Assembly (NCBI GenBank): GCA_028290285.1 | Contig: JAQGKD010000099.1 | Coordinates: forward strand, 1 to 64,000 | Reading direction: 5' to 3' | DNA length: 64,000 nucleotides | Origin: Hyphomicrobiales bacterium | GTDB lineage: Bacteria > Pseudomonadota > Alphaproteobacteria > Rhizobiales > Beijerinckiaceae | Shown: piece after piece, positions 33,289 through 43,129 of the stretch | How the letters are laid out: each line of letters opens with the position of its first letter | Position numbering within the stretch: position 1 is the stretch's first letter | Translations under genes and position numbers: made by a program | The notes under the pieces: model-generated | Seen by the model: the letters and a program-made list of their open reading frames with translations, nothing else | Database searches by the model: none | Told to the model about the DNA's origin: nothing

Positions 33289-34802
33289 GGCGGCACGGCC
33301 GTCACCTGTTGCCGAACGATCTTCTGCCGCGCTGCATGCCGACGCCATGGACGCCAGGCATCCTCGACGCCGAAGGGGTCGCCGAGGTGCCAGCGGGCGA
33401 CGAAGGCCGAAAACAGGCTCGGCTCGCGGCGGACGATCGGGCGCAGGCGTCCGCCTGCCCCGCCCCCCAGCGCGTGGATGGCGCGCGCGAGGCTCCCATG
33501 GCATTCGCAGGCGCTGCCGAATTCCTCCGGCGCGCGGCCGAGGAAATGGCCGACCAGGCGGTTGCGAAAAGCCCTGATCGCGGCCCGCTTTTCCGCGTGC
33601 GCCTCGCCCCGCCGGGCTTCGATTGCAATGTCGCATTCCGTATCGAAGCCGAACGAGCGGTTGTTCAGGTTCGAGGAGCCGATGCGCAGCAGGACATCGT
33701 CGATGATGGTCACCTTCGAATGCACGATGACGCAGCCGCCCGCGTCTGTCCGAGCCTCGAACGGATGGAACCTGCCGAAGCGGTCGGCGGCGTGCAGGCG
33801 TGCGAGCAGGGCTTCGCGTGCCGCGTCCATGATGGTGCGATCGATCAGACCGGCGCTGGTCGGCGAGGTCACCAACACCACTTCGGGGCCGTTCTCTTCT
33901 TTCAGCCGAGCGGCCAGGGCGCCGCCGACGGCGGCCGAGGCGAAATATTGATTTTCCAGATAGATGACATCGCGCGCCGCGACGATGGCTGCCAGGTGAA
34001 GCCGCTCGTTCTCGCGTATGGCGCTCACGCCGCCGCGGGACTGGTGTGTCCGAGCGATGGCGATGCCGGCCGGCCCGATGTCCGGCGTCACGTGGTCGGG
34101 CCAGCACGACGAGAGCTCGTGGCCGCTTTCGGGGTCGCTCGCGTCGCTGCCCGAGGCAGGTCCGGGCAAAGGCTTGCCGATCGCGTCTTGCCAGCGCGCC
34201 CTGCCGAGATCGCCCAGCGCGCGAGCGGCGTCGCCCTCGACCATCATCATCACGTCGTGGCGCGGCGGATAGGGTTTTTCAGAGACGGGCAGGCGGCGGC
34301 TCGGCTCGCTGTCGTGGTGATGGTTGGTGTCCCAGCGACCCATCGCAAAATCGCCGCCACCGCAGAAGGCGATCTCGTCGTCGATGACGAGGATTTTCTG
34401 GTGATGGCACGCGCCGAGCGCGAGCCCTGCGGCGAGTTGGAACCGGACCCTGCCGCGAAACCAGCTCTTGGCCCGCTGGGGGAAGAAATCATGGGCGGCG
34501 GCGATGGGCGCCGACATGTCCCAGATCAGCAGGCGCACGTCGATTTCGGGACGGCGCAATGCGAGGTCGTTCAGGAAGGCGCCGATCGCGTCGATTCCGT
34601 CGTCGGGCTTGTGGGGTTCGAGACGCGTGCGGGGATCGAATTCCCAGCCGAGCAACAGGATCGAGCGGCGGGCCTTCAGCATGGCGGCCTTGGCGGCAGC
34701 ATAATGAGCTTTGCCATCCACCAGAAACGCGGCTCGGCTGGCGGTCACGATGCGCCAGCAGGTGTCTCCCTCGCGGGTGATCTGGTCCGCCCTCACGCTC
34801 AT
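33261..34802 (-). CDS. Phospholipase D-like protein (cardiolipin synthase group)
   Basis: This is a 513-residue protein with the two HxK(x4)D catalytic motifs of the PLD superfamily: HHQKILVIDDEIAFCGGGD near residue 140 and HSKVTIIDDVLLRIGSSN near 375. The IGSSNLNNRSFGFDTE wording after the second motif is that of cardiolipin synthase-like enzymes, which join or cleave phosphatidyl groups. There is no strong signal or membrane segment, so it is probably peripheral to the inner membrane. Its ATG overlaps the stop of the TVP38-type gene by four bases, marking an operon. Confidence 0.9.
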   Translation of the reverse strand: MSVRADQITREGDTCWRIVTASRAAFLVDGKAHYAAAKAAMLKARRSILLLGWEFDPRTRLEPHKPDDGIDAIGAFLNDLALRRPEIDVRLLIWDMSAPIAAAHDFFPQRAKSWFRGRVRFQLAAGLALGACHHQKILVIDDEIAFCGGGDFAMGRWDTNHHHDSEPSRRLPVSEKPYPPRHDVMMMVEGDAARALGDLGRARWQDAIGKPLPGPASGSDASDPESGHELSSCWPDHVTPDIGPAGIAIARTHQSRGGVSAIRENERLHLAAIVAARDVIYLENQYFASAAVGGALAARLKEENGPEVVLVTSPTSAGLIDRTIMDAAREALLARLHAADRFGRFHPFEARTDAGGCVIVHSKVTIIDDVLLRIGSSNLNNRSFGFDTECDIAIEARRGEAHAEKRAAIRAFRNRLVGHFLGRAPEEFGSACECHGSLARAIHALGGGAGGRLRPIVRREPSLFSAFVARWHLGDPFGVEDAWRPWRRHAARQKIVRQQVTAVPPYAAPGDPV

Positions 34803-35545
34803 CCCCGATCACCCATGCCTTTTCGAGCCAATTTTTCCCGGGCCTTCGTCGTGATCACCACGACGACAGCGACCGTCGCGGCGAGACCGAGCCCGAGGAA
34901 TATCCATTGCAATGCGGAGGTTCCGCCTTCGCCCGCGGCGCGACCGAGCACGCCGAGATAGGTGCTCAGCAACGTGCCGGGAATCATCCCGGCCAGCGTT
35001 GAGGCGAAATAGGTCGAGGTCGCGACCTTTGTCGCGCCGAGCAGATAGTTCTGCACGTTGAAGGGTATCACGGGACTGAGCCGGATGAGCGCGAGGGCAA
35101 CCCAGCCCTCCTCGTCCACTGCCGAGACAGTCGCTTTGAGAGCGGGGCGCGATTCGATCAGGTTGCGCAGGCGGTCGCGGAGGAAGAACCGGCTGATGAG
35201 AAAAGCCAGAGTCGCGCCGGTCGTGGCCGACACGAGAACGAGGGGCGCACCCCACCAGCCGAAAACGATGGCGCCGGCGATGGTCATGGGCGCGCCCGGC
35301 ACGAGAAGGAGCATTGCAAGTATGTAGGCCAGCCCGAAGGCTATGGCGCCGGCCGCTCCGTAACCTGTCACCCAATGGCTGAAGGCCTGCATCCAGTTCT
35401 GCAGCGGCAGGACCGTCCAGGCGCCGGCGATCACCAAGATCGCCAGGAACACGGCGACCCAGGGCGCGAAGGTCCAGAGGCCGCCAGACCACGCGCGGGC
35501 CTTTGCTTTGCCTTCTCGATCGAGGCTCACCTGCAGTCCCACCAT
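34799..35545 (-). CDS. TVP38/TMEM64 (VTT/SNARE-associated) family membrane protein
   Basis: This is a 248-residue inner-membrane protein with about five or six segments. The family core is visible as LVPGAPMTIAGAIVFG, then WGAPLVLVSATTGATLAFLISRF and the LIRLSPVIPFNVQNYLLG motif. VTT proteins of the DedA superfamily move or scramble lipids across membranes. ATG 35545 is preferred; an earlier in-frame start at 35614 adds a non-membrane leader. It is first in the pair with the phospholipase D gene. Confidence 0.88.
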   Translation of the reverse strand: MVGLQVSLDREGKAKARAWSGGLWTFAPWVAVFLAILVIAGAWTVLPLQNWMQAFSHWVTGYGAAGAIAFGLAYILAMLLLVPGAPMTIAGAIVFGWWGAPLVLVSATTGATLAFLISRFFLRDRLRNLIESRPALKATVSAVDEEGWVALALIRLSPVIPFNVQNYLLGATKVATSTYFASTLAGMIPGTLLSTYLGVLGRAAGEGGTSALQWIFLGLGLAATVAVVVVITTKAREKLARKGMGDRG

Positions 35546-35647
35546 GCGCGTTTCAAACCTGGGGCACTGTCTATCAGAGACCCTGAACGAGCGGGAACCC
35601 GGAAGGACCGGCAAGGTTCCGCTTCAGTCGCGTCCGTCGAGCGTGGA

Positions 35648-35681
35648 CGAAAAAATGGCCGGGGTATCCCCCGGCCATTCG
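35648..35681 (-). terminator. Intrinsic terminator of the TctA-TctB gene
   Basis: Read leftward, AATGGCCGGGG, a short loop and CCCCGGCCATT (arms at 35669-35679 and 35654-35664) are followed by a run of T residues. It lies just past the stop of the transporter gene at 35704, so it ends that transcript. Confidence 0.85.
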
Positions 35682-35703
35682 CGTGTTTGTCCGTCGTCGT
35701 CAC

Positions 35704-37791
35704 TCAGACCGAGGGGATCAAGCCCTTAAGCGCGGGGATCCACGAGCCGATCAGCGTGGGCGGCCACGGGATGGTCAGCAACTGGTCGAACAGAACGTAG
35801 ACGAAGATCGTCAGCAAGACCGCCTGCGGGATGACGAGCGACCACCTTTCCTTGGTCTCTTCGAGGCGCATGAAGGCGACGACAAAGATCGGCACCGTCG
35901 GGATGAGCCCGATGGTCGCCATGGAAGCCATGAACGCGATCAACCATCCGAAGAAGATGCCCGCCCGCATAAGGACGACTTTGGTCGGAAGGTGGTCGGT
36001 ATCCGATTCCAGGTCCATGTGGATCTTCTGCTCGACCTGCTCGCGGGCTTCCTCGCCCATGCCGAGCGCGACCTGCGCCTCGGGCCGTCTGAACATGTAG
36101 TTGAACAGGCTGACAGCCATGCATACGCCCGCCACCGAGCCGACGATCATCGGCACGATCTTGGCGCTCATGTTCCAGTGCGAGGCCTCCCACATCATGT
36201 AGCCGAGCACGGACATCAGAAAGAGGTAGAAAATCTGGTCTTTCTGAAGGTTCGGCGTGGCGTGGAAATCCGTCAGCATGCGTCGCAGCCCGCCGTGGAT
36301 CTTCACGTCCTGCAGGAAGGGGCGCAGCAGGCCGATCAGCGCGATGGCGAAGATGATGATGACGAGGGGACGGGCGAACCAGTCCACGCCGTAGCGCTGG
36401 ATCGAGATAAAGAGATAGCGCTCCACGATCTCACCGAGCACGCAGCCGAGCAGCAGCGGCGGACGCGGCCATTTCAGCATTTTCATTGTCCAGCCGAGCA
36501 CGCCGAAGATCAGCAGCGTGTAGAGATCGCCCCAGTTCCGCGAACCCTGGAACGCGCCGATATAGATGATCGCCAGGGTCGCCGGCAGGATCAACGTGTA
36601 GCGGAGCGTTGCGAGACGCGCGAATTGCGCACTGAAGAGATAGCAGAGACCCGCGCCCAGAATATTGGCGAGCGCCACGCTCCACACCATCGCATAGGTG
36701 ATGTCGAGGTTCTTGGTGAGCATGTCGGGTCCGGGCACCAGACCGTGGATCAGGAATGCCCCGAGCAGGATCGCCATGCCCGCGCTTCCGGGAACGCCGA
36801 AGGCGACGGTGGGCACGAGCGAGCCGCCCTCCTTCGCATTGTTGGCGCTCTCCGATGCGATCACGCCGCGGACGTCGCCCTTGCCGAACGAGCCCGCCGC
36901 GCCTCTCTCCGTCTTCAGGGCGTGGCCATAGGCGACCCAGTCGACGATGGCGCCGCCGATACCCGGCACCGCACCGAGGAATGCGCCGATCCAGCTGCAT
37001 CGCAGGACCAGCCACCAATGCTTGTAACAGTCTCGCGCGCCCTGGATCATGCCGGACGTGGAGGTTTGCAATTGCTTGGCGCCCGGCGCGATGGACGTGC
37101 GCGAAATGGCGAGGTCGGCCAGCTCCGGAAGCGCGAAGAGACCCAGCACAATGGGCACGATCGGCGCGCCCTCCCAGAGGTAGAGACTGTCCAGTGTCCA
37201 GCGCAGTGTGCCCGTCTGGGGGTCCGAGCCGACCATCGAGACCATCAGGCCGAGCCCGCCGGCCGCAAGGCCGCGAAGTGGTGCGCTGCCCGAGAGCACG
37301 GCCACCATGGAAATGCCGAGCACCGCGAAGGCGAGGAGTTCAGGTGAGCCGATGTAGAGCATCATCGGCCGGAGTACTGGCAGCAATGCCGCCATCAGGA
37401 TGGCGCCGAAAACGCCGCCCATCATGGAGGACATGTAGGCGGCGCTGAGTGCGCGGGAGGCTTCTCCGCGCTTGGCCATGGGCAAGCCATCGAGCACCGT
37501 CGCGGCGGAGCCTGCACCTCCGGGCACGCCGAAGAGAATGGCGGGGATAGGGTCACCCGTCGCGGTCGTCGCGCCGAGCCCGAGAAGAAGGGCCATGGCC
37601 GCGTAAGGGTCCATGTTGAAGGTGAATGGAAGCAGCAGGGCCGTGCCCGCCAGGCCTCCGATGCCCGGCAGGATGCCGAGCACGAGCCCCATGATCACAC
37701 CCAGGAACAGCAACGACATCCTGAAAGGATCCAGGAGCATTACGAACGCTTTTCCTGCGGCGTCCAGCATACTGACGTCCATATCGGTCAC
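35704..37791 (-). CDS. Tripartite tricarboxylate transporter permease, TctA-TctB fusion
   Basis: This is a 695-residue inner-membrane protein. Residues about 20-500 are TctA: MGLVLGILPGIGGLAGTALLLPF, the duplicated GIGG/GVPG substrate loops (ILFGVPGGAGSAATVLDG and AVPGIGGAIVDW, VAFGVPGSAGMAIL). After a cytosolic link (FLQDVKIHGGLRRML) residues about 545-695 form the four-segment small subunit TctB. Separate tctB genes are the norm, so this is a fusion. It is the only TTT permease in the window and could serve any of the four Bug binding proteins, none of which is adjacent. An intrinsic terminator follows it. Confidence 0.9.
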   Translation of the reverse strand: MTDMDVSMLDAAGKAFVMLLDPFRMSLLFLGVIMGLVLGILPGIGGLAGTALLLPFTFNMDPYAAMALLLGLGATTATGDPIPAILFGVPGGAGSAATVLDGLPMAKRGEASRALSAAYMSSMMGGVFGAILMAALLPVLRPMMLYIGSPELLAFAVLGISMVAVLSGSAPLRGLAAGGLGLMVSMVGSDPQTGTLRWTLDSLYLWEGAPIVPIVLGLFALPELADLAISRTSIAPGAKQLQTSTSGMIQGARDCYKHWWLVLRCSWIGAFLGAVPGIGGAIVDWVAYGHALKTERGAAGSFGKGDVRGVIASESANNAKEGGSLVPTVAFGVPGSAGMAILLGAFLIHGLVPGPDMLTKNLDITYAMVWSVALANILGAGLCYLFSAQFARLATLRYTLILPATLAIIYIGAFQGSRNWGDLYTLLIFGVLGWTMKMLKWPRPPLLLGCVLGEIVERYLFISIQRYGVDWFARPLVIIIFAIALIGLLRPFLQDVKIHGGLRRMLTDFHATPNLQKDQIFYLFLMSVLGYMMWEASHWNMSAKIVPMIVGSVAGVCMAVSLFNYMFRRPEAQVALGMGEEAREQVEQKIHMDLESDTDHLPTKVVLMRAGIFFGWLIAFMASMATIGLIPTVPIFVVAFMRLEETKERWSLVIPQAVLLTIFVYVLFDQLLTIPWPPTLIGSWIPALKGLIPSV

Positions 37792-38179
37792 CCTTCAAAC
37801 CACACCGCGCGAAGTCCCGGCAATGCTGCCTCTGAGGGCGAGCCGGGCGGATTTTGAGATGGAGGGCGCGTGAGCGTCGTGTCCTCAAACACGACGGCAC
37901 AGCGGATGGACGTTCGCCCTGGGGCTACAGTGCCGCTGTCTCGTTCCCTCCAGAGCTGGCGCCGGCCAAGGTTTTTTCCAAACCCATTATCCGGCCATTC
38001 GCCTTTTCGGGTGTGATATAATCATAAGTATAAGGCAAGCGAAAGCTTATCTCCGCATAAACTGTGATGAAATTTTAATTGAGCCCCCCGCCCGCAGGGA
38101 CGGTCGGGAACTCCGGTCCGCGCATCACAGTTGAGCTTGCTGCCGGTCCCATTTGGGCGTCGGCACGAGGGCGAGACAG
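37792..38179. promoter_or_regulatory. Divergent promoter region with AT-rich island
   Basis: The stretch lies between the leftward TctA-TctB gene and a rightward small gene. A perfect TATAAT at 38017-38022 stands in an unusually AT-rich island (38010-38080), but no good TTGACA partner is seen at 17 bases. No coding frame is recognised. The transporter promoter should lie in the left half. Confidence 0.4.
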
Positions 38180-38410
38180 ATGCGGCTTCTACTGGGAATT
38201 ATTTTGGGCTTCCTCCTCGCGGTGGCTGTCGCCTACTGGCACGATTCGGGTGCAGGGCCCGTCGACGCCACCGGCGCGAGTGAGCGGATCGTCAATTGGG
38301 ACGTAGCCGATCGCGCATTCCGCAGCGCGCGGGAGAATGTCGAAAGAGGTTGGGATCGCCTCACGGGCCGGCACGATTTCGCGCGGGAAGACCAGCGCGA
38401 ACGTCTGTGA
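38180..38410 (+). CDS. Small membrane-anchored hypothetical protein
   Basis: This is a 76-residue protein: a single N-terminal membrane helix (MRLLLGIILGFLLAVAVAYW) and a charged, helical, periplasm-facing tail (VADRAFRSARENVERGWDRL). The start at ATG 38180 follows a GCGAGACAG stretch, a weak site. It ends just before the convergent CoA-transferase beta gene. The frame is clean, but no family is recognised. Confidence 0.55.
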   Translation: MRLLLGIILGFLLAVAVAYWHDSGAGPVDATGASERIVNWDVADRAFRSARENVERGWDRLTGRHDFAREDQRERL

Positions 38411-38431
38411 CAACGACCAGAGCGGGCGCGG

Positions 38432-39082
38432 CTAGTTCAGCCCCGCGCCTACATGGAATGTGGCTTCCGTCTTGGCCTTGATCTCCTCGACCGAAACGCC
38501 GGTGGCGAGTTCGACGAGCGTCATCCCGCCCGAGCCGTGCTTGTCGATGGTGAAGACGCCGAGATCGGTGATGACCATGTCGACGACACCCGAGCCGGTC
38601 AGGGGCAGGTTGCAGCGGTGGAGGAGCTTGGGACCGTCCTTGGCGACATGCTCCATCACGACCACTACCTTCTTGACGCCTGCGACGAGATCCATCGCGC
38701 CGCCCATGCCCTTCACCATCTTGCCGGGGATCATCCAGTTGGCGAGATCCCCGTTTTCCGCGACCTGCATGGCACCGAGAATCGAAAGGTCGATATGACC
38801 GCCACGAATCATGGCAAAGGAATCGGCGCTGGAGAAGTAGCTCGTCGTGGGCAGTTCGGTGATCGTCTGCTTGCCCGCGTTGATGAGATCGGCGTCCTCT
38901 TCCCCCTCGTAGGGGAAGGGACCCATGCCGAGCATGCCGTTCTCGCTCTGCAGTTGCACGGTCATTCCGGCCGGAATGTAGTTCGACACGAGGGTGGGAA
39001 TCCCGATGCCGAGATTCACATAGAAACCGTCGCGCAATTCCTTCGCGGCGCGCGCGGCCATATCTTCGCGTGTCCAGGCCAT
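38432..39082 (-). CDS. 3-oxoacid CoA-transferase family, subunit B
   Basis: This is a 216-residue family I CoA-transferase beta subunit. The catalytic glutamate that forms the CoA thioester is in [11 protein letters not shown], and [14 protein letters not shown] plus [13 protein letters not shown] are the usual beta-subunit landmarks. It works with the adjacent alpha subunit to move CoA between succinyl-CoA and a 3-oxoacid such as acetoacetate or 3-oxoadipate; sequence alone does not separate these. It is the second gene of the leftward pair, 30 bases after the alpha gene. Confidence 0.93.
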   Translation of the reverse strand: MAWTREDMAARAAKELRDGFYVNLGIGIPTLVSNYIPAGMTVQLQSENGMLGMGPFPYEGEEDADLINAGKQTITELPTTSYFSSADSFAMIRGGHIDLSILGAMQVAENGDLANWMIPGKMVKGMGGAMDLVAGVKKVVVVMEHVAKDGPKLLHRCNLPLTGSGVVDMVITDLGVFTIDKHGSGGMTLVELATGVSVEEIKAKTEATFHVGAGLN

Positions 39083-39112
39083 CGAAACGTCTCCCAGGAT
39101 GCCGGTTTGGTG

Positions 39113-39814
39113 TCAGATGCGCTTGCGCGTCGTGCGTTGCTCGATGCGCTTCTGCGCTTCGGGAACATGCACGATGCGCTGCACGAAAATGCCCGGCGTG
39201 ACGATGTGATCGGGCTCGATCTCGCCGGGCTGGACGAGATGTTCGACCTCGGCAACCGTGACCTTGCCGGCGGTGGCCATCATCGGATTGAAGTTCCGGG
39301 CGGTCTTGCGATAGACGAGATTGCCCTCTGTATCGCCCTTCCAGGCATGGACGACGGCGATGTCCGCGACGAGGCCGCGCTCCATCACATAGGTCTCGCC
39401 GTCGAATTCACGCAGGTCCTTGCCTTCGGCAATGATCGTGCCGACGCCGGTCTTGGTGAAGAAGGCGGGGATGCCCGCGCCGCCTGCCCGGATGCGCTCG
39501 GCCAGCGTGCCCTGCGGGTTGAACTCGAGCTCCAGTTCGCCTGCCAGATATTGCTGCGCGAACAGCTTGTTCTCGCCGACATAGGACGAGATCATCTTGC
39601 GGATCTGGCGGGTCTCGAGAAGGATGCCGAGGCCGATGCCGTCGACGCCCGCATTGTTCGAGATGACGGTCAGGTCACGCGCGCCTGTGTCGCGAATGGC
39701 GAGAATCAGGCTTTCCGGGATGCCGCAGAGGCCGAAGCCCCCGGACATGACCGTCATGCCATCCTTCAATAGGCCGGCGAGAGCCGACCGGGAATCCGAA
39801 TAGACCTTGCTCAT
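39113..39814 (-). CDS. 3-oxoacid CoA-transferase family, subunit A
   Basis: This is a 233-residue alpha subunit beginning MSKVYSDSRSALAGLLKDG. The nucleotide/CoA-binding MSGGFGLCGIPESLI and GVDGIGLGILLETRQI, and late ARNFNPMMATAGKVTVAEVE are family hallmarks. ATG 39814 starts the domain properly; the longer frame to 39931 adds unmatched sequence. With subunit B it forms the heterotetrameric enzyme of ketone-body or beta-ketoadipate use. Confidence 0.93.
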   Translation of the reverse strand: MSKVYSDSRSALAGLLKDGMTVMSGGFGLCGIPESLILAIRDTGARDLTVISNNAGVDGIGLGILLETRQIRKMISSYVGENKLFAQQYLAGELELEFNPQGTLAERIRAGGAGIPAFFTKTGVGTIIAEGKDLREFDGETYVMERGLVADIAVVHAWKGDTEGNLVYRKTARNFNPMMATAGKVTVAEVEHLVQPGEIEPDHIVTPGIFVQRIVHVPEAQKRIEQRTTRKRI

Positions 39815-40009
39815 GTGGATGGCCGTGGCTCCAAACGTCAGCGTCGGTTGAAGGTAGAGGCTGGCCGTCGCGAAACCAAGCGTTTTTGCAGGGGCGTCCC
39901 CGTCGCAATGCCCTCGCGTTCCGATGGTCAACCCCGTCGCGCTCGGCTATAGGGGCGAAACAAAGTTTGCTCATTCTGTACGTTACTTCTCCCGCCGGGC
40001 CGCCCTGTC

Positions 40010-41818
40010 ATGAACATTCTTCGTATCTACGTCCGCGTCCTCAAGCAGCTCGGCAGTGAATATCGCCTGGCGGTGATCCTGGTGTTCGCCAATCTGGCGC
40101 TGGCGGCTGCGCAGTTCGCGGAGCCCGTCCTGTTCGGGCGGATCATCGACAAGCTTGCCAATGCGCAGAAGGAATCCGCGCCGCCGCTTCGGTTCGAAGA
40201 TCTGATGCCACTTGTCGGCGCCTGGGTCGGGTTCGGCCTGTTCACCATCGCGGCGGCCGTGCTCGTGGCCCTGCATGCCGACCGCCTGTCGCATCGCCGC
40301 CGGCTCGCGGTGACCGGCAATTATTTCGACCATGTGCTCCATCTGCCGCTGAGCTTCCACACCGCCATCCATTCGGGCCGGCTGCTCAAGACCATGCTCG
40401 ACGGTGCCGCGGGCATGGCGACCCTGTGGTTGTCGTTCTTCCGGGAAAACTGCGCGTCCTTCCTCGCCCTGTTCGTGCTGCTGCCCGCCTCCCTGTTCAT
40501 CAACTGGCGGCTGGCAGGGCTCCTGATCGTGCTCGTCTTCTTCTTCGGGTTCCTGACCACCATCGTCCTCCGCCGCACGGAGGGCCTGCAGGGCGTCGTC
40601 GAGCGGTTCAATACCGATCTCGCCGAGCGCGCGTCCGATGCGCTCGGCAATGTCCCGGTCATCCAGAGTTTCACGCGGGTGGATGCCGAGACCGGCGCCA
40701 TGCGCCAGATTATCACCAATCTGCTCGCAGCCCAGATGCCCGTCCTGTCGTGGTGGGCGCTGGCCGCGGTTGCGACTCGGGCCTCGGCGACATTGACGTT
40801 GGTCGCGATCTTCCTGCTCGGCACGTGGCTGCATCTGCAGGGGCTCGCGAGCATCGGCGAAATCGTGACCTTCATGAATTTCGCGACCATGCTGATCGGC
40901 CGGCTCGAACAGGTGGTGAGTTTCACCAACTGGATCTTCATGCTGTCGCCGAAGCTGCAGGAGTTCTTCGACGTCCTGGACACGCAGCCGGGTGTCTCCG
41001 ACCGTCCGGGTGCGAAGGATGCGGGCCGGATGCAGGGGCGCGTGGCCTTCGAGAACGTGACCTTCTCCTACGATGGGCGCCGCATCGCCGTGTCGGACGT
41101 GTCCTTCGTGGTCGAGCCCGGCGAAACCGTCGCACTCGTCGGCACGACGGGCTCGGGCAAGTCCACGACGCTGAGCCTGCTGCACCGCGTCTTCGACCCC
41201 GTACATGGCGCCGTGAAGATCGATGGTATCGACATCCGCGACATGACGCTGGTATCGCTGCGCCGGAACATCGGCGTTGTCTTCCAGGAGCCGATGCTGT
41301 TTGCGCGCTCCATCGAGGAAAACCTGCGGGTGGGCAAACCCGACGCGACCGACGAGGAAATCCAGCTCGCGCTGGACCGCGCGCAGGCCCAGGACTTCGT
41401 CGCGCGCCAGACTGACGGGCTTGCGACACTTGTGGGCGAGCGCGGACGCTCATTGTCGGGCGGCGAGCGCCAGCGCATTTCGATCGCGCGCGCTCTTCTG
41501 AAAGATCCGCCGATCATGATCTTCGACGAGGCGACCAGCGCGTTGGACGCCACCACCGAGCGCCAGCTGCAGTCGGCGCTGGATGCGGCGACGCAGGGCC
41601 GCACCACCTTCGTCATCGCGCATCGACTCGCGACGGTGCGCAACGCGACGCGCATTCTCGTCTTCGATCAGGGGCGCATTGTCGAGACAGGGTCCTTCGC
41701 CGAACTGGTCGCGCAGAACGGACGTTTCGCGGCCCTGGCGCGGGCGCAGTTCATGGCCGAACCGGAGGCTGCTGTTCCCGCCATGGCCCCGGTCACGACC
41801 GTCGTCGCGCCCGCCTAG
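40010..41818 (+). CDS. ndvA: Cyclic beta-1,2-glucan exporter, ABC ATPase/permease
   Basis: This is a 602-residue half-transporter: six membrane segments (about 1-310) then an ABC ATPase with Walker [10 protein letters not shown], signature LSGGERQR and Walker [12 protein letters not shown]. The overall wording, from [20 protein letters not shown] to the [17 protein letters not shown] helix region and [33 protein letters not shown], is that of NdvA/ChvA. It exports the periplasmic osmoregulatory glucan needed by rhizobia and relatives for host interaction and osmotic adaptation; NdvB synthase is not in the window. It is monocistronic and convergent with the CorC-like gene (four-base overlap). 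Confidence 0.92.
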   Translation: MNILRIYVRVLKQLGSEYRLAVILVFANLALAAAQFAEPVLFGRIIDKLANAQKESAPPLRFEDLMPLVGAWVGFGLFTIAAAVLVALHADRLSHRRRLAVTGNYFDHVLHLPLSFHTAIHSGRLLKTMLDGAAGMATLWLSFFRENCASFLALFVLLPASLFINWRLAGLLIVLVFFFGFLTTIVLRRTEGLQGVVERFNTDLAERASDALGNVPVIQSFTRVDAETGAMRQIITNLLAAQMPVLSWWALAAVATRASATLTLVAIFLLGTWLHLQGLASIGEIVTFMNFATMLIGRLEQVVSFTNWIFMLSPKLQEFFDVLDTQPGVSDRPGAKDAGRMQGRVAFENVTFSYDGRRIAVSDVSFVVEPGETVALVGTTGSGKSTTLSLLHRVFDPVHGAVKIDGIDIRDMTLVSLRRNIGVVFQEPMLFARSIEENLRVGKPDATDEEIQLALDRAQAQDFVARQTDGLATLVGERGRSLSGGERQRISIARALLKDPPIMIFDEATSALDATTERQLQSALDAATQGRTTFVIAHRLATVRNATRILVFDQGRIVETGSFAELVAQNGRFAALARAQFMAEPEAAVPAMAPVTTVVAPA

Positions 41819-43119
41819 CCGCTGTCGTCCTCGCCGCGCGAGACGACTGGCCGTATGCGCAGCAGCGTGATGCGGTTGCGGTTCTTGCGGGCGACGTCGA
41901 AGCGGAAGCCGTGGAAGGTGAAGATCTGTCCGGTTTCCGGGATGGCGCGGGCTTCGTGGATCACGAGCCCTGCGATGGTTGTGGCTTCCTCGTCGGGCAG
42001 GTGCCAGTCCATCACGCGGTTCAGATCGCGGATCGGCACCGAGCCATCGACATTGACGGTGCCGTCCGGCTGGGGGCGGACGCCTTGCAGCGCGATGTCG
42101 TGTTCGTCGCGAATGTCGCCGACGATCTCCTCAAGGATGTCCTCGAGCGTGACGAGGCCCATCACCTCTCCGTATTCGTCGACGACGAGCGCGAAATGCG
42201 TCTTGCGCTTGAGGAAAGCCTGAAGCTGGTCCTGCAGGCCGGTGCTGTCGGGCACGAACCAGGCATCGAGCGCCACCTCCGAAATCTTTACCGCCTTCGC
42301 ATTGCCCTTGGCGAGGTCGAGCGCGCGCAGCAGATCCTTGGCGTGGAGCACGCCGACGATGTTTTCAGGCTCTCCGCGCCAAAGCGGCAGGCGCGTATAG
42401 GGTGACGCGAGGATCTCGCGCACAAGGTCTTCGGGCGGCAGATCGGCGTTGATGGTGCGCATCTTCGTGCGATGGACCATCACGTCGGAAACCGTCATCT
42501 CCTTGATGTCCAGCAGGCCGCCGAACATGTCGCGATCGGTGCGCGCGACGCCGCCCTCCCGATGCAGCAGATCGACTTGGCCGCGCAATTCCTCATGCGC
42601 GGACAGGACCGCCTGATTGTCGCCGATGCTGATACCGAAGGGGCGCAGCAATGTGCGCACGATCAGGTTCGCGCCGTTGGCGATGGGACCGAAAATCGCG
42701 ACGAAGATTGCGACGGGACGCGCCAGCCGCAGGGCGGCGTGGTCGGTAGAGGTGATCGCGATGGTCTTCGGCATGATCTCGGAGAAGATGATGACGAGGA
42801 TCGACATTCCGATCGTGGCGTAGAGAACGCCTTCCGCGCCGAACAGGTCGACGAGCACGCTTGTCGTGAAGGCGGAGGCGCCGATGTTGACGACATTGTT
42901 GCCGATCAGCAGCGCGCCGATGAGCCGCTCGCGTTCGGCCAGCAGGAGGTTGACAATCCGGGCCCGCTTGTCGCCCGCCGTCTGCATCGCGTGCATCCGG
43001 GCCCGGGAGGCCGCGGTCAGGGCCGTCTCGGCGGCCGAGAAAAACGCCGACAGCGCGAGGCAGAACACGACGATGCAGAGGGCGACCCACGGATTCGTCG
43101 CTGTTCCCAAGGCGTCCAT
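41815..43119 (-). CDS. HlyC/CorC family DUF21-CBS transporter-like protein
   Basis: This is a 434-residue protein. An N-terminal DUF21 membrane domain ([18 protein letters not shown], three or four segments) is followed by a CBS pair (about 205-330, [20 protein letters not shown] and [25 protein letters not shown]) and a C-terminal CorC_HlyC domain. Family members mediate magnesium or sodium efflux, though many are uncharacterised. It lies ten bases after aroKB on the same strand, a conserved neighbour in this order, which suggests housekeeping rather than accessory status. Confidence 0.9.
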   Translation of the reverse strand: MDALGTATNPWVALCIVVFCLALSAFFSAAETALTAASRARMHAMQTAGDKRARIVNLLLAERERLIGALLIGNNVVNIGASAFTTSVLVDLFGAEGVLYATIGMSILVIIFSEIMPKTIAITSTDHAALRLARPVAIFVAIFGPIANGANLIVRTLLRPFGISIGDNQAVLSAHEELRGQVDLLHREGGVARTDRDMFGGLLDIKEMTVSDVMVHRTKMRTINADLPPEDLVREILASPYTRLPLWRGEPENIVGVLHAKDLLRALDLAKGNAKAVKISEVALDAWFVPDSTGLQDQLQAFLKRKTHFALVVDEYGEVMGLVTLEDILEEIVGDIRDEHDIALQGVRPQPDGTVNVDGSVPIRDLNRVMDWHLPDEEATTIAGLVIHEARAIPETGQIFTFHGFRFDVARKNRNRITLLRIRPVVSRGEDDSG

Positions 43120-43129
43120 ATTTTTGGTT

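Noticed and set aside
32475-34961. An 828-codon plus-strand frame across the EEP and phospholipase genes
   Set aside because: It crosses two well-supported genes in a different frame or strand and has arginine/alanine-rich nonsense composition.
35683-37347. Long open frame antisense to the TctA-TctB gene
   Set aside because: Charged, low-complexity translation (many H, D, R) that is the reverse of membrane codons; no start signal.
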